From the NCBI GenBank assembly GCA_029204225.1, contig CM055106.1, forward strand, positions 6,346,614 to 6,410,613: 64,000 nucleotides of DNA, given 5' to 3'. The position numbers and the translations under genes were made by a program. Every line of letters starts with the position of its first letter. The stretch's first letter is position 1. The notes under the pieces were generated by a model. That model saw only the letters and a program-made list of their open reading frames with translations. It was not told the origin of the DNA and did not search any database. Of this stretch, positions 32,581 through 44,110 are shown piece by piece. The DNA is from Diphasiastrum complanatum. Taxonomy: Eukaryota > Streptophyta > Lycopodiopsida > Lycopodiales > Lycopodiaceae.

Positions 32581-34039
32581 GGACATACGAAACAAAAGGA
32601 AAAGGTGCAACATCCGTCTCACTTTGTACAAGAGTCGTTTTAAAGAGGAGGTTTAGATGAGTTGATTACAAGAAATGCTTTGAAGCATGTTTGCTTTCGA
32701 AGAAAACTTGTGTTCCTCAAAAGAGGAATATAGCGTGACTGGATGTTCATGTTCTTTTCTTAGATGGACTCCAACTTTCCATATAAGCTTGAACTTCTCT
32801 GACTTAAATAAGATCATCACCTCATGTTGAAGTTGAAATTCCTCTTCAATGTTAAATATGAATTTCCTACAGGTCCATGCATACACATTGTATCCAGAGG
32901 AGGCATTTTCATGTGACTCTCGTGGTGATCCCACGAATTGGGCGCATTTTTTCTGGCTCAGAACAATGACTTGGAAGAAGTGTTGTTGAGGGGGGGGTTT
33001 GCGCTGACCAGCGTTTTTTTTATTTATTTCCATAATCCACGGTTTGGTGACAGTAGAATTAGCGAGCTCATAAGTCAATAGATCATCTGTTTTTCGAGCA
33101 TTTAATGCTTTCCACATCGACTTGTTTCAAAAGAGTTTTGATGATCTCTCTATCAGAACAAACCAGCGCCCTTGTAATCTAAATTTCCAATGCTTGGTTT
33201 TAGTTTTTCCGTGGAGTGTTGGATTGTAGTTTTGCTACATCGAAGGACATTCTATTAAGTATAACCCAGTGCTATCAGAGGAGGATTGGGAGCTTCTAGA
33301 TTCCAAGATATTTCAGAAACGTTTGTTTAGTATACCTCCAATTGTTTGCTAGCAAACTAGCGATCTGTATATGCAATTTACGACAAGTCCAGGTCGATGC
33401 ATACCGTTTGGTAGTTCTGATCTAGCAAACTGAGGGAAATTCCGTGGCTTGGATCCAGGGAGCACTCATTCCTTCTTTTCCCTTCATTTATTGCTATTTT
33501 GTTTTTTGAAAAGCTTTGGGTCAGATTTGCCTTTTCTCAGTGTTTTACAATAACTGCAATTTTCTAGTTTGATTTTGTGCTGTCTTCTTGCCAAGACAGA
33601 AAAAGCATAATCCATCTTTCTTGGCCTTTTCCTTTTGCTCAGGACTAAGGGGAGACTTGTCGTAAGCACGACGAGCCATAGGAGATCCCACCTTGAGCTT
33701 CAAAGTCTACTGCATCTGGATAGGATCCTTTTGCGAAAAGCCTTTTTGACCAGCTTGGCCAGACTATCGCGAACCCTTCACATGTGTATAAGTTCGGGCA
33801 TGAGGGTATGTCTCATGTCTTAAAGGGGGAGAGACCATCTATTGAGGGTCCTCTTGTTACCTGTATGCAAATAAAGAGAATGGAGATTCAATATTTGTGG
33901 TTTTGTTATGTGAATGTTGATTCCAGTTTTGATTCTTATGTTGGTAATAATCAGATAAGCACACTCACTAATAAACCACAAGAAGTTTCATTTACTTTTG
34001 CATCCCCCAGTGCAACATGCATTTTCATTACAGCCTAGA
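32581..34039. other. unassigned DNA between repeats
   Basis: A 154-codon minus-strand frame (32653-33117) starts MWKALNARKTDDLLTYELAN but shows no family I can name; part may be exon-like. No splice-consistent gene model could be built. Nothing else is supported. Confidence 0.4.
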
Positions 34040-35073
34040 TGTGACCCAGCAAGTGAGTTGGAGAAGTCCATCCGCACTCAGTTTAAACACGTGCTAATTA
34101 GTAATATGCCAAAGGGATTGTAGCCTAGTCGGAACGTTGATCATTGTATTGAGCTCGTTCCAGGGGCAAGTCCGGTATGTAGGCCTCCTTATAGGATGAG
34201 CCTAAAAGAGGAAGAGGAAGTCAGAAAAATGTTGGAGTATCTCAAGCTGGGGTACATCCGTCCGAGTTATTCACCTTTCGCCTCTCCTGTTTTCCTTGTT
34301 AAGAAAAAGGATGGTAGTTTCCGGATGTGTGCAGATTACAGGGGATTGAATGAGATCACTGTAAAGCACATGTATCCGATGCCCAGGATTGATGATCTAC
34401 TGGATGCGTTGCAAGGTGCAACCATTTTCAGTAAGATAGATCTCAAAAGTAGATACCATCAAATACGGATTTGAGATGAAGACGTCTAGAAGATGGCCTT
34501 CCGAACCCGTTTCGGTCATTATGAATTTTTGGTTATGCCATTTAGGTTAACCAATGCCCCAGCCACGTTCATGATGCTCATGAACGATGTCTTGTGAGCC
34601 TATATGGGCAAGTTTGTCGTCAACTTTATTGACAATATATTGTTTTTTAGTAAAGCGGTCGAGGAGCATGAGGTTCATCTCAAGACCGTATTTGGCAAGT
34701 TACAAGCTTCTGTCTTGTATGCCAATGCTCAGAAGACAGAGTTGTGTAAAACTCGTGTCGAGTATTTGGGTCACGTAGTGACTGCGGAGGGTATTTCGGT
34801 TGACCCAGCCAAGGTGGCGGTGGTTAAGAAGTGGCCGAGGCCTACCGATATATGCTATTACAATCTTTGTTAGGCTTTTGTAAGTTCTACCGGCGGTTTG
34901 TTAGGAAGTATTCCTGGATAGCTGCTCCTTTAACGAACCAGTTAAGGAAAAACAACACTGTGGTTCGATGGGATGCTGAAGCTCAACAACGTTTTGAGAA
35001 CTTGAAGGAGTCTGTGGCCACGGCTCCAGTCGTCAAGATTGTGGATACCCAGAAACCTTTTGACCTAGAGACG
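34040..35073 (+). pseudogene. gypsy B reverse transcriptase and RNase H start
   Basis: Reads [75 protein letters not shown], then a stop. It continues [19 protein letters not shown] and FVVNFIDNILFFS, then VEYLGHVVTAEGISVDPAKV. The catalytic YxDD box is FIDN, so the enzyme is dead. The frame passes into RNase H (VKIVDTQKPFDLET), where the gypsy A element begins at 35074. Several stops and frameshifts are present. The rest of B resumes at 40842. Confidence 0.88.
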
Positions 35074-35521
35074 GGGACCCAACTCCCTTGGGTCCCAAAC
35101 CCAAACCCAAACTTGAGACTGGACGATGACTGGGCCTGTAGAATTGACCGGTGACTCATGAATCTGCATGGTTGCCACGTGTCATGATGTAGGTGTGCAC
35201 ATGGCTTGGAGTCTCTCTCCTTGGAGGTATACAAGGGGAGGAGGACTCATTTGCTATCATTCTATCTACCTAGGAGGAGGTGGATGGAGAGCGTGTGCAC
35301 GGCCAGGATGTTTGCTAGCGTGAGGCAGGAGATGGTTGAGAGCCTAGGCGGTGGTATGGGATGCCGTCTAGGATGGAGGTCGGATCCAGCTTGATACGGT
35401 CACAGGCCAGGGCACGGTGGGTGGACCCGGATTAGGTCCTACGGCGGGGTGGAATGTGAATCGTTCAGTCTCTTGTGGTTAACCGGCACCTGGAGGTTTG
35501 CAGTAAGTAGGGTTTGTAAGA
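35074..35521 (+). repeat. 5' LTR of gypsy A
   Basis: Begins gggacccaactccc, without the TGTTA start seen in the 3' LTR, and carries an extra cccaaa unit. The TATA box is altered to TATACAA (35228-35234), compared with TATAAAA in the 3' LTR. Confidence 0.92.
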
Positions 35522-35523
35522 TA

Positions 35524-35536
35524 TGGTATCAGAGCC
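35524..35536 (+). other. primer-binding site of gypsy A
   Basis: TGGTATCAGAGCC, two bases after the LTR, complementary to initiator tRNA-Met; typical of chromovirus gypsy elements. Confidence 0.93.
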
Positions 35537-36429
35537 ACTGCATGCTGAAAGCCAGGTGCGTTGATCCGAAGTGGTTTTCTTGTAATCTACGGATTTTCTT
35601 GTAATCTAAGCCAGGTGCTTCTGACGGATTTCGAATTGGATTTGAAATGCATTTTTTATGTACTCCTTAGGGTTTGCCTTCCGCTGTTTTTCAAACAAAA
35701 TTGAACAAAAAAAGTTTTAAGAAAAACAGTTTGGGGCCCGTGGAAGCCCTGCCACGTGGCACTGTCCAGGGTAGGACAGGTGGCGGTCCTTCCTATTGGA
35801 AATCCACTCAGGAATATGTGGGTTTTTAGGAATATGTGGGTTTTTGGTCACGATGGGCCCTCTCAGCAATGAACAAAAACGTGAACTTTTTCCATCGCTG
35901 TTTAACCAGCGGGGGTTGCCAAAAAACAGCTGGAAAATCTGCCACGTGGCATGGAGGTGGCAGCTGGTAGCGCCCTGCTGTAGCGATGCCTTTCAGATTC
36001 CTTGCTGGAGAAATCGGGGCCCTCCCTGAAAATCTAGGCTTCCTGTCCCTGTCTGCCAGCGATGGACAGGTTGAAGAAAAACAAGAAATAGAGGCGGGGG
36101 AGGGGGTTGTAAGCCACCTGGCTGGTTGCCAGGAGTTGGCCAGTAAGTTGAGGTGGAAGCTAGGTGGCAGGGTAAGGCCACTTGGCAGGTAGTAGGATGG
36201 CATGGAGAGGGAGGCATACCTCTCCCATGCATCTGTTTTTTTGTGAAAAGAGGTGGAGGTGGTGGTGCATCCTTCTCCTTGCTCTCTCTTATTCCTCTTG
36301 GCAGCCATGGACAACACCATTTGGTTTGTGAAGAGACAGCAAGAGTAGCCTTGTATCTACCTTCCTTGAGTAACTTTTGATTCTGTTCTATCATCTCTTT
36401 CTTAATTCACCTCTCTTTTCCTTGTAAAA
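35537..36429 (+). other. gypsy A untranslated leader
   Basis: About 890 bp of non-coding leader, more GC-rich than its surroundings. Includes a short direct repeat (aggaatatgtgggttttt at 35811-35845) and several ccacgtggc palindromes. Overlapping ORFs on both strands here are not supported as genes. Confidence 0.6.
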
Positions 36430-37290
36430 ATGGAGCATACTCCTGCCCCACAGCCTATGCCCCTTGCTAAAGAGTCTACAATATCTGCCGCTGTTTTAGA
36501 CCCTTATGCTTTGATGCTGGCCATTAACAATCTACAACAACAGATTGTTGATATGCAAGCTAGGCACAGTCGGGATCAGCAGGATCTCAAGGAATTGACG
36601 CAGCTAAGGCAATTGGTGCATCAACCCTTGTTCACTCCTGAAGTTTTTGCGGGGAAAAGAAGGATAGAACCCCAGAAGCGGTCTTGCAATGGCTGGATCG
36701 ATGAAATTCGCACTTTTCCATGCACGATTCATCCGAGGACAACAAGATCAATCTCGCCGTCATGTATCTGCGAGGGAAAGCATTTACCTGGTGGCAAGAT
36801 TTGAGGGGTAAGCCTGAAGTTCCGAGGAATTGGGAGGATTTCAGTATGGCCTTTAAGGCGGCCTTCCTTCCTATTCTTGATGATTTTGAATTTTACCGTC
36901 AGTATGCAACGGGGGATCAGTATTTACAAGAGTTTCAGGAAGTTTATTCTCGTTTTGCAACTAGAATTGCATTTTATACTTGGGTTGCCAAGAGACTACT
37001 AGCTAGAGGTTAGGAGGAACCAGCCTCTTACCCTCGAGGATGCTGTTCGCTTCGCCAGGATCTACGATGATACTCGTATGATGGCTAAGCCTGAGACTGG
37101 TGTCTTGCCCGACGTAAAGGGTAAGAAGCCTTTCTTTCCAAAGAAATCGAAAGATAAGGCAAAGGATCGGGCTTCAGGTTCAGGTAAGTCGAAGAAAAGA
37201 TCTACCTTGGACCAGGAAACCTTTATGAAAGCCAGAAGCGACAATCTATGCTTTAACTGCATGGAACCAGGTCATGTCGCGAAGGAATGT
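36430..37290 (+). pseudogene. gypsy A gag
   Basis: Starts MEHTPAPQPMPLAKE with a coiled-coil-like stretch (AINNLQQQIVDMQARHSRDQ), then the capsid region LAVMYLRGKAFTWWQDLRGK and WEDFSMAFKAAFLP (retrotrans_gag pattern), a basic linker and the zinc knuckle CFNCMEPGHVAKEC (37249-37290, C-2-C-4-H-4-C). Frameshifts at about 36655-36720 and a stop at 37012 break it. Confidence 0.87.
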
Positions 37291-38130
37291 CCAAAGAAAC
37301 GGAAAGCTAAAGGGGCATCTTTTAAGACTCCAGGTAACTCTAGCATATCTAGTGTAGATCTTTTCTTTGCTGGTAATTTTGTGTGTGAACATACGGCTGT
37401 TTTTGGCCCACATGACTTCATTCGGATGAAGGGGGTTGTGGGTGGTCAAGCCGTAACTGTTTTATTTGACAATGGTTCCACACATAATTTTATTAACGCT
37501 AATTTGTTGCAGAAGCTAAAGGTGGAAACAAGGCAAAGTGGCCACCAATACACAGCTGGCAACGGGAGCAAAAAGCCAAGTTTGGGACCGGATAGTCCCA
37601 CGTCTACCAATAGAGATTCAAGCCTATAAGGATAAATTAGACTTTCACATTATGAATCTAGATAGGGTAGATGTTATACTTGCTAAGGAGTGGTTCTATG
37701 AGAGGAACGAGTCTATGAAGAAAAACTATGTAACACACAGTTTGTCGTTCTTACATAACGGCTCACTCATAGAATTGAATGGAAATGTTGATATTTCTAC
37801 TTCGTATATGCTTTTTGCTTTGGAAACTGTTAAATGCATGGATATTGTTGATTGCAATTCTTACTTATGTTGGTTAAAAGATTTTACTTACCATGAAGAA
37901 CGCAGTTTGCAATTTTACAATCTCCAAATGGAACTAATGTCTAATAACCTAAAGCAAGAAAACTCACCAGAAGGTGAAATTTTTAGGAAACTTAGGCTGT
38001 TTCCTGAGCAGCTTCCTGAGGGTCTTCCCCCCTCAAGTGGTGTTGACCATGGTATTAAACTGATTCCTGGTAGCTCTCCTATATCACTGTATCCATATAG
38101 GATGAGTACTTCTGAAGAGTATCCCTTAAG
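37291..38130 (+). pseudogene. gypsy A protease and RT entry
   Basis: GGQAVTVLFDNGSTHNFINA is the retropepsin active-site region; the usual D-S-G is D-N-G here. A frame change at about 37540 leads into LDFHIMNLDRVDVILAKEWF and SLSFLHNGSLIEL. The following HGIKLIPGSSPISLYPYRMS segment is the RT entry. A further frameshift occurs near 38130. Confidence 0.83.
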
Positions 38131-38817
38131 ATGGGCCATGTTAGGCCTAGTAAATCTCCCTTGGGGGCACATGTGCTCCTTGTTGATAAAAAAGACGGAG
38201 GTACTCGTCTTTGTGTGGACTTTAAAAAGTTGAATAAATTAACGATTAAAAACCGTTATCCTTTGCCACGAATGGATGAGCTGGTTGATCGATTGCATGG
38301 TGCAAAGTACTTCACCAAAATCGATTTGAGATCAGGGTATCATCAGATTCGCATAAAGACTGAGGATGTTCAAAAAACCGGGTTTAGTACTAGGTACGGT
38401 CATTATGAGTTTCTGGTTTTACCGTTTGGCTTGACAAATGCTCCAGCGACTTTCCAACGGATGATGAACGATCTTCTTCGTCCATATCTGGGAAAGTTCG
38501 TAATAGTGTACGTAGATGATATTCTCATCTACAGTAAGACTTTGGAAGAGCATGAGGAGCATCTCAGGATTGTCTTAAAGTTACTTAGACAGGAAAAGCT
38601 TTTTGCCAAGGAGTCCAAATGTGTGTTCATCCAGAAAAGGTTGTTATACCTTGGTCACATTATTTCGGACCATGGGTTGGAAATTGACCCAAATAAAGTC
38701 CGACAAGTACGTGAATGGCCTATCCCTAAAACCATCTGGGAGGTTAAGTCCTTTTTGGGCTTTACGGGGTTTTGCATTAATTGCATTGGCCTTGACGAAT
38801 GTCCTCAGAGGGGCTAA
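38131..38817 (+). pseudogene. gypsy A reverse transcriptase core
   Basis: A 228-codon frame with all main RT blocks: [74 protein letters not shown], and the catalytic IVYVDDILIYSK (YVDD, near 38507-38520), then YLGHIISDHGLEIDPNKV. The core is intact up to SFLGFTGF, where a frameshift (about 38770) cuts the RT-RNase H link. Confidence 0.93.
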
Positions 38818-38869
38818 AAGAGTTAGCCGACAAAGTTAGTTCAGTCCTCCGGTTACTTGGACTGAAGAG

Positions 38870-40268
38870 TTGAATCAGCGTTTTGAGAATCTCAAATACT
38901 GTGTAACTACAACGCCTATTCTACACAGAGTGGATCCTAACAAGCCGTATGTACTTGAAACGGATGCCAGTGACTATGCTATAGGTGCAGTCCTATATCA
39001 GGATGGTAGACCGGTAGCTTTTGAAAGCAAGAAGTTGGACCCTGCTCAAAGGCGGTACCTATGACAAGGAACTTTTTGTTGTTATTCATGCCCTAAAAGT
39101 TTGGAGACATTATTTGTATGGCTCCCAGTTTACTATAGTTACTGACCATCAAGCGTTAAAGTATATTAACGATGCGGTCGACCTTAGGGGTCGTAAGGCC
39201 AGATGGTCAGAGATGCTCCAAGAATTTCATTATGACATTGAGTACCAGAAGGTTACTTCTAATAGTGTCGCGGATGCCTTGAGCCGGATTGGAGAGGTTA
39301 ATCAGTTAAGCTTTTCTGAGATCCAATCTGAGTTGTATCTGTCCTTAAGAGATTTGTGTAAGACTGATAGGTACTTCGGTCGTATTTGGCTAGACGTCCT
39401 GGCAGGTTCTTCTAGATCTAGTGATGAGCTTGGAATGCAGGATTCCAAGATTTCTCCTCAGGACAAGATACAGAGAAACTATTCCATTAGGAATGGGTTA
39501 CTTTTCCGGAATGGAAAAGTTTGTGTGCCAGAAAATGATGATATAAGGGCCCAAATCCTGCATGAATGTCATGACAGCCCGTGTGCAGGGCACCCTGGCG
39601 CTCAAAGGACGCTTGACTTAGTAAAAAGGAACTTTTACTGGCCAAACTTAAGAAGTCAAGTGGAGGCATATGTTCACAAGTGTGCGCAATGCCAAGTTAA
39701 TAAAGCTGAAAGACTTAAGGCAGTTGGTTTGTTAATGCCCTTGGAAATTCCCAAAAGAAAGTGGGAAAGCATTTCCATGGACTTTGTGGTTGGGCTACCT
39801 CGGACGGGGAAGCAAAATGATGCCATTTGGGTAATAGTTGACAGGTTAACTAAAATGGCGCAGTTCATACCAGCCAAGCAAACTGTCAAAGCTTCTGAAC
39901 TTGCTCAGCTTTTCGTTGAAAAGTTGTTCAGGTTGTTTGGTTTGCCGAATGACATTGTTAGTGATCGAGATCCAAAGTTCACTGGCAAATTCTGGCAAGT
40001 GGTCTTTGAGAAATTAGAGACCACTTTAAGTTTGGGGTCATCAGATCATCCTGAATCGGATGGTCAAACAGAGAGGACAAACCAGTCTATGGAAGATATG
40101 CTTCGGGCATATGTTTCCAGAAAACAGTCAGATTGGGAAAGGTGCCTTCCAATGATTGAGTTTGCGTATAATAGCGCAAAGCACTCAACGACGGGTTTTA
40201 GTCCATTTTCTCTGATGTATGGTTTCCAGCCTAGGGCTCCCATTTCAGTGGGCCTCACCGTCAGGTAA
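38870..40268 (+). pseudogene. gypsy A RNase H and integrase
   Basis: 38870-39064 gives the RNase H start (PYVLETDASDYAIGAVLYQD). After a frameshift the long frame 39021-40268 reads YDKELFVVIHALKVWRHYLY, VTDHQALKYI, then the integrase zinc finger H-ECH...CAQC (HECHDSPCAGHPGAQRTLDL). The core D-D-E is complete: SMDFVVGLP, IVSDRDPKF, and E in SDGQTERTNQS. The frame ends at 40268 shortly after FAYNSAKHSTTGFSPF, where a deletion removes most of the integrase C-terminal part. Confidence 0.92.
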
Positions 40269-40393
40269 TTGAGTACTTGGTTTGTTGGAAAGGAAGTTCC
40301 GAGGACGATGATACTTGGGAAAAGGAACATGACCTTAAACTGAGATTCCCTGGATTCCTTCCTTAGATAAGGAATTTTTTAAGGAAGAGGGAA
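40256..40393 (+). pseudogene. gypsy A chromodomain remnant and polypurine tract
   Basis: In the frame after 40255: RQVIEYLVCWKGSSEDDDTW then EKEHDLKLRFPGF, a chromodomain signature (eYLVkWkG...tWE), directly joined to the integrase core by deletion. The stop is followed by aaggaagagggaa (40381-40393), a polypurine tract abutting the 3' LTR. Confidence 0.8.
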
Positions 40394-40841
40394 TGTTAGG
40401 GACCCAACTCCCTTGGGTCCCAAACCCAAACTTGAGACTGGACGATGACTTGGGCCTGTAGACTTGACTGGTGACTCGTGAACCTGCATGGTTGCCACGT
40501 GTCATGGTCTAGGTGTGCACATGGCTTGGAGTCTCTCTCCTTGGAGGTATAAAAGGGGAGGAGGACTCATTTGCTATCATTCTATCTACCTAGGAGGAGG
40601 TGGATGGAGAGCGTGTGCACGGCCAGGATGTTTGCTAGCGTGAGGTAGGAGATGGTTGAGAGCCTAGGCGGTGGTATGGGACACCGTCTAGGATGGAGGT
40701 CGGATCCAGCTTGATGCGGTCACAGGCCAGGGCACGGTTGGTGGACCCGGATTAGGTCCTACGACGGGGTGGAACGCGAATCGTTCGGTCTCTTGTGGTT
40801 AACCGACACCTGGAGGTTTGCAGTAAGTAGGGTTTGTAACA
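40394..40841 (+). repeat. 3' LTR of gypsy A
   Basis: Complete LTR TGTTAGGGACCC...TTTGTAACA with an intact TATAAAA box at 40548-40554. It matches the 5' LTR except for a modest number of substitutions. Confidence 0.93.
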
Positions 40842-41778
40842 ATGTCCAGCGTTGCACGGCTTGTCAAGTGAACAAGGCCGAGAGAGTAAGTCCTCCGGGC
40901 TTGCTACATCCACTCGAAATACCTACAGGAAGGTGGGAAAGCATCTCTATGGATTTTATTGTTGGGCTACCCAAGACCCAGAATGGATTCAATTCCGTTA
41001 TGGTAGTGGTAGACAGGTTTTCCAAAATGGCTCATTTCATCGCAACGACCAAGAAGGTCACAGCTCTACAAGTGGCTGAGTTGCTTATTCAGAATATTGT
41101 CAGGTTACATGGTCTTCCGAAGTCCATTGTTTCTGACAGGGATCCCAAGTTTACGGGAAATTTTTGGATTGAGGTGTTCGCCAAGCTGGGAACACAGTTG
41201 CGGATGAGTAGCTCGGAGCATCCTCAGACGGATGGTTAGACAGAGCGAGTGAATCAGATCTTGGAAGATATGCTTAGGGCATATGTTAGTAGTACGCAAA
41301 CAGACTGGGTAAAGCATTTATCGCTATTGGAGTTCGCGTACAATAATAAGAGACATGCGTCCATTCGAAGTCGAAGGTGCTACGGACAGGAAAGTGTGCC
41401 AAGTTATCTCCTAGGTATCGTGGACCATGGTTGATCATTAAGAAGGTGAGCCAAGTAGCTTATAAGCTACAGCTACCTGCGGGATGCAAGGTGCATCCAG
41501 TATTCCATGTTAGCAAACTGAAGAAATGTTTGCACGATGGCGATAGCCTGGTGGAAGGTCTAGTGTCTCTTGAGGAGAAAGACACCACAGGTTATGGGCC
41601 AGACAAAATCCTAGATCGAAGGGAGTGACGATTGCGGAATCGTCTCCTTCAAGAGTATCTAGTAACTTGGAAAGGGCATCCGTTGTCAGATGCTACCTGG
41701 GAGACGCGACAGACGTTGTAGAAGTCTTACCCAGAGTTTGTCATCGAGGACCGATGACTTGCTAGAGGAGGGAAGGAT
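40842..41778 (+). pseudogene. gypsy B integrase and chromodomain
   Basis: Starts inside the integrase zinc finger (QRCTACQVNKAERV). The core has D (SMDFIVGLP), D (SIVSDRDPKF) and the HPQTDG motif followed by an in-frame TAG just before the catalytic Glu region ERVNQILEDML. After a gap come LSPRYRGPWLIIKKVSQVAY and HPVFHVSKLKKCL, and the chromodomain-like YLVTWKGHPLSDATWE. agaggagggaaggat (41764-41778) is the polypurine tract. Between the B RNase H start (35073) and here roughly 0.8 kb of B is missing. Confidence 0.88.
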
Positions 41779-42250
41779 TGTTAGAGTCCAGTTACGACTC
41801 TATCATGACCTCGGCACGACTGGTTACCAAAGGGCCTGAGGCCTAGTGTTGGCAAGGGTGTCGGTGACCGACGAGGACATCTGTCCCAAGTTGGGACCGG
41901 TGCGTCACGAGCAGTGACCCGGTTTGGCCGCCTGACAAGCTGTCAGAGATGCGGTGTGTCTTGACTGTCGGGACCCTAGCCGTCAGTGACGAGATGCTAG
42001 CCGACAAGTAGTCGGGGTGACCAAGATGGTCATAGGTCTTTGGTGGGGCACGGGGGTGGTACCCTAGGAGTCACTCAGTATTCACAGGTCACAGGGGCCA
42101 GGCATGCCAAGTGGACTGATCACCCATAGGTGGATGCCATGTGCCAGTTGACGGGAATAGCAGGTAGAAGGACTCAAGGAGGGGGTGCCTATGGTTGGGA
42201 GGTTCATTCTACACATCGGCTTCTAGGATTCACGAGCTTGGAGAGACTGG
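41779..42250 (+). repeat. probable 3' LTR of gypsy B
   Basis: TGTTAGAGTCCAGTTACG follows the polypurine tract at once, as an LTR should. The segment is GC-rich compared with its surroundings. Its right end is not fixed and no 5' partner is present in the window. Confidence 0.6.
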
Positions 42251-42887
42251 CTTGTGACATGTTGAGACCAACAAATGCCCATATGGCATGCTAATCCACT
42301 CACAAATGTAGTCACCTACTACATCACCAGACCAAGTTGACAACTATATTGACATCATGATCACCCACTATTACCTCTTTTTTCCAATGTATTCAAGACA
42401 TGCAGTAGTTAGTTTCAATCCCATGGTTTTTACTACATTGTCTTTTTTTGTTCAGCATCTTTTCAATACATGTAGTTGCATTCATATCTTTATGTTCCAG
42501 AGATGTACATACAATACTCAAAAGACATTAAAAGAGCTCTCTTTCTTTCTCCTTCCTACAAAAAATCACCACCTTTCCTTAATTCTAAAGTTCTCCACAA
42601 GGCGATTTGAGAGAACTCCACAAGACATGCACGCATAACAAGAATTGATTTGAATTTTCGATGAGGCCAAATGACTCACATTGGATCCCGTGCTTCTAAG
42701 ATTCAAGTTTCAAAGTTAAGCATGCTTGGGAAATAGTACTCCTAGGAAATCCAAGTAAAGAGGAGCACTCTACTATATAATCACCTTTATTTTGTTGCAA
42801 CATTTGCTTATGGGACATTCAACTTGCACTCCACAAAGCATTACGAATGGCCACATGCAAAGTCTAGAATGTTCTGGGAATTGGATC
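42251..42887. other. unassigned DNA
   Basis: No domain or repeat structure recognised. The 93-codon ORF at 42357-42638 (+) has no supported homology. Confidence 0.4.
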
Positions 42888-44110
42888 AAAGAATTGGATG
42901 CCATTGCTTATAAGAAGAAGAAAAATAAGAAACCGATGGTTAAGGACAAAGCGAAAAGTAGGCAATGAAAGTAAACTTGTGTTTCCTATGCAACAAACCA
43001 AGGCATCGTGAGAAATGGTGCCCCCGAAGATGGAGGGGTATGTAGGTAAAGTTGAAATCAACTGATCTGGCAATTTTAGCACATTATCTTTCCATTTTGA
43101 AATCATGGAGACATTACTTGTAGGGTAATAAGTTCATGGTGAATATGGATCACCAAAACTTAAAGTAGGTGCATTATATCAAAGGAACCACCAATTAGGT
43201 GGTTGATGCACTTAGTCGAATCATTGAAGCGAATGAACTTTCCTTCATCGAGATCAGCACAGGCTTTTATGTTTCCCTAAAAGGTCTTTGTGAGAAAGAC
43301 CTGCATGTTGGACCAATTTGGTGGAGACTTCTGGTAGACTCGTTAAGCGAGATTGATGTACAAGGCGATCAGTTTGGGGGAAAGAGTAAAAGAGGTGTTA
43401 TGACCCCTCTATTTGGAACGGACTTTTGTTTAGGAAAAGGAAGATATGCGTGCCCGATGTGGAAGTTACTAAAATGAAACTTCTCTATGAGTGTCATGAC
43501 CCACCTTGTGCAGGGAATCCAAGCATATACACTAGATTTGGTACGAAGGAATTTCTATTGGCCAAAACTTAAACCCTTTGTAGAATCTTATGTGGTTAAG
43601 TGTGACCAATGTCAACTCAATAAGACTGAACGTTTTAAAGCAGAGTGTCCATTGCATCCATTGATTAGTTCTGATAGAAAATGGATTTTATGGATGGGTT
43701 ACCGCGGACAAATAAACAAATGATGCAATTTGGGTAATTGTTGACCGTCTAACTATATTGGCAGATTATCGAGTGACATTGTGAGCGATTGCGATTAGAA
43801 GTTTGCCAGTCACTTTGTTGGCCATACTTGCTAAACGGGAAACATCATTGAGCTTTAGTTCTTCGGATGATCCCGAGATGGACGATCAAATAGACATAAT
43901 TAATCAGACAATGAAACAGATGCTACTAGCATATGTTTTCCAACGACATCTCATTGGAGGAAGTATTTTTTGAGTTTGCGTACAAAAGTAGTATTGGCTA
44001 TCAATTATAGCCGGTTTATGCTTATGTATGGATATCAACCTAGATCGTCCATCTCTGTAGAAACTCGAACGATGACATTTTAGAAGCTAGCAGATTTCTT
44101 GCATGATATG
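42888..44110 (+). pseudogene. gypsy C relic: gag zinc knuckle, RNase H tail, integrase
   Basis: 42980-43025 gives a zinc knuckle CFLCNKPRHREKWC (C-2-C-4-H-4-C) after a Lys-rich stretch. From 43140 there is MDHQNLK (RNase H VTDHQALK) and VVDALSRIIEANELSFIEIS. Next come the integrase zinc finger region (YECHDPPCAG, FYWPKLKPFVESYVVKCDQC) and, in shifted frames to 44110, weak core and C-terminal pieces including FMLMYGYQPRSSISVET. It is related to gypsy A but far more decayed. Protease and RT are deleted. Confidence 0.78.

Larger units (their letters stand above)
35074..40841 (+). mobile_element. gypsy A, chromovirus-type LTR retrotransposon
   Basis: A 5.77-kb element with near-identical LTRs (about 448 bp each), initiator-Met-type primer site, gag with zinc knuckle, protease, RT, RNase H, integrase, a chromodomain remnant and a polypurine tract. 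It lies within the coding region of gypsy B. The gag-pol is broken by at least five frameshifts, and a deletion joins the integrase core to the chromodomain. The left LTR lacks its first five bases (TGTTA), and no target duplication is visible. Family A also left an isolated protease fragment at 18305-18664. Confidence 0.93.

Noticed and set aside
32653-33117. 154-codon minus-strand ORF as a host gene
   Set aside because: No family resemblance and no splice-consistent neighbouring exons were found; kept only as a note under unassigned DNA.
35826-36394. ORFs of up to 164 codons on the minus strand and several on the plus strand in a GC-richer stretch
   Set aside because: The stretch is the untranslated leader of gypsy A; no domain is present and the frames overlap one another.
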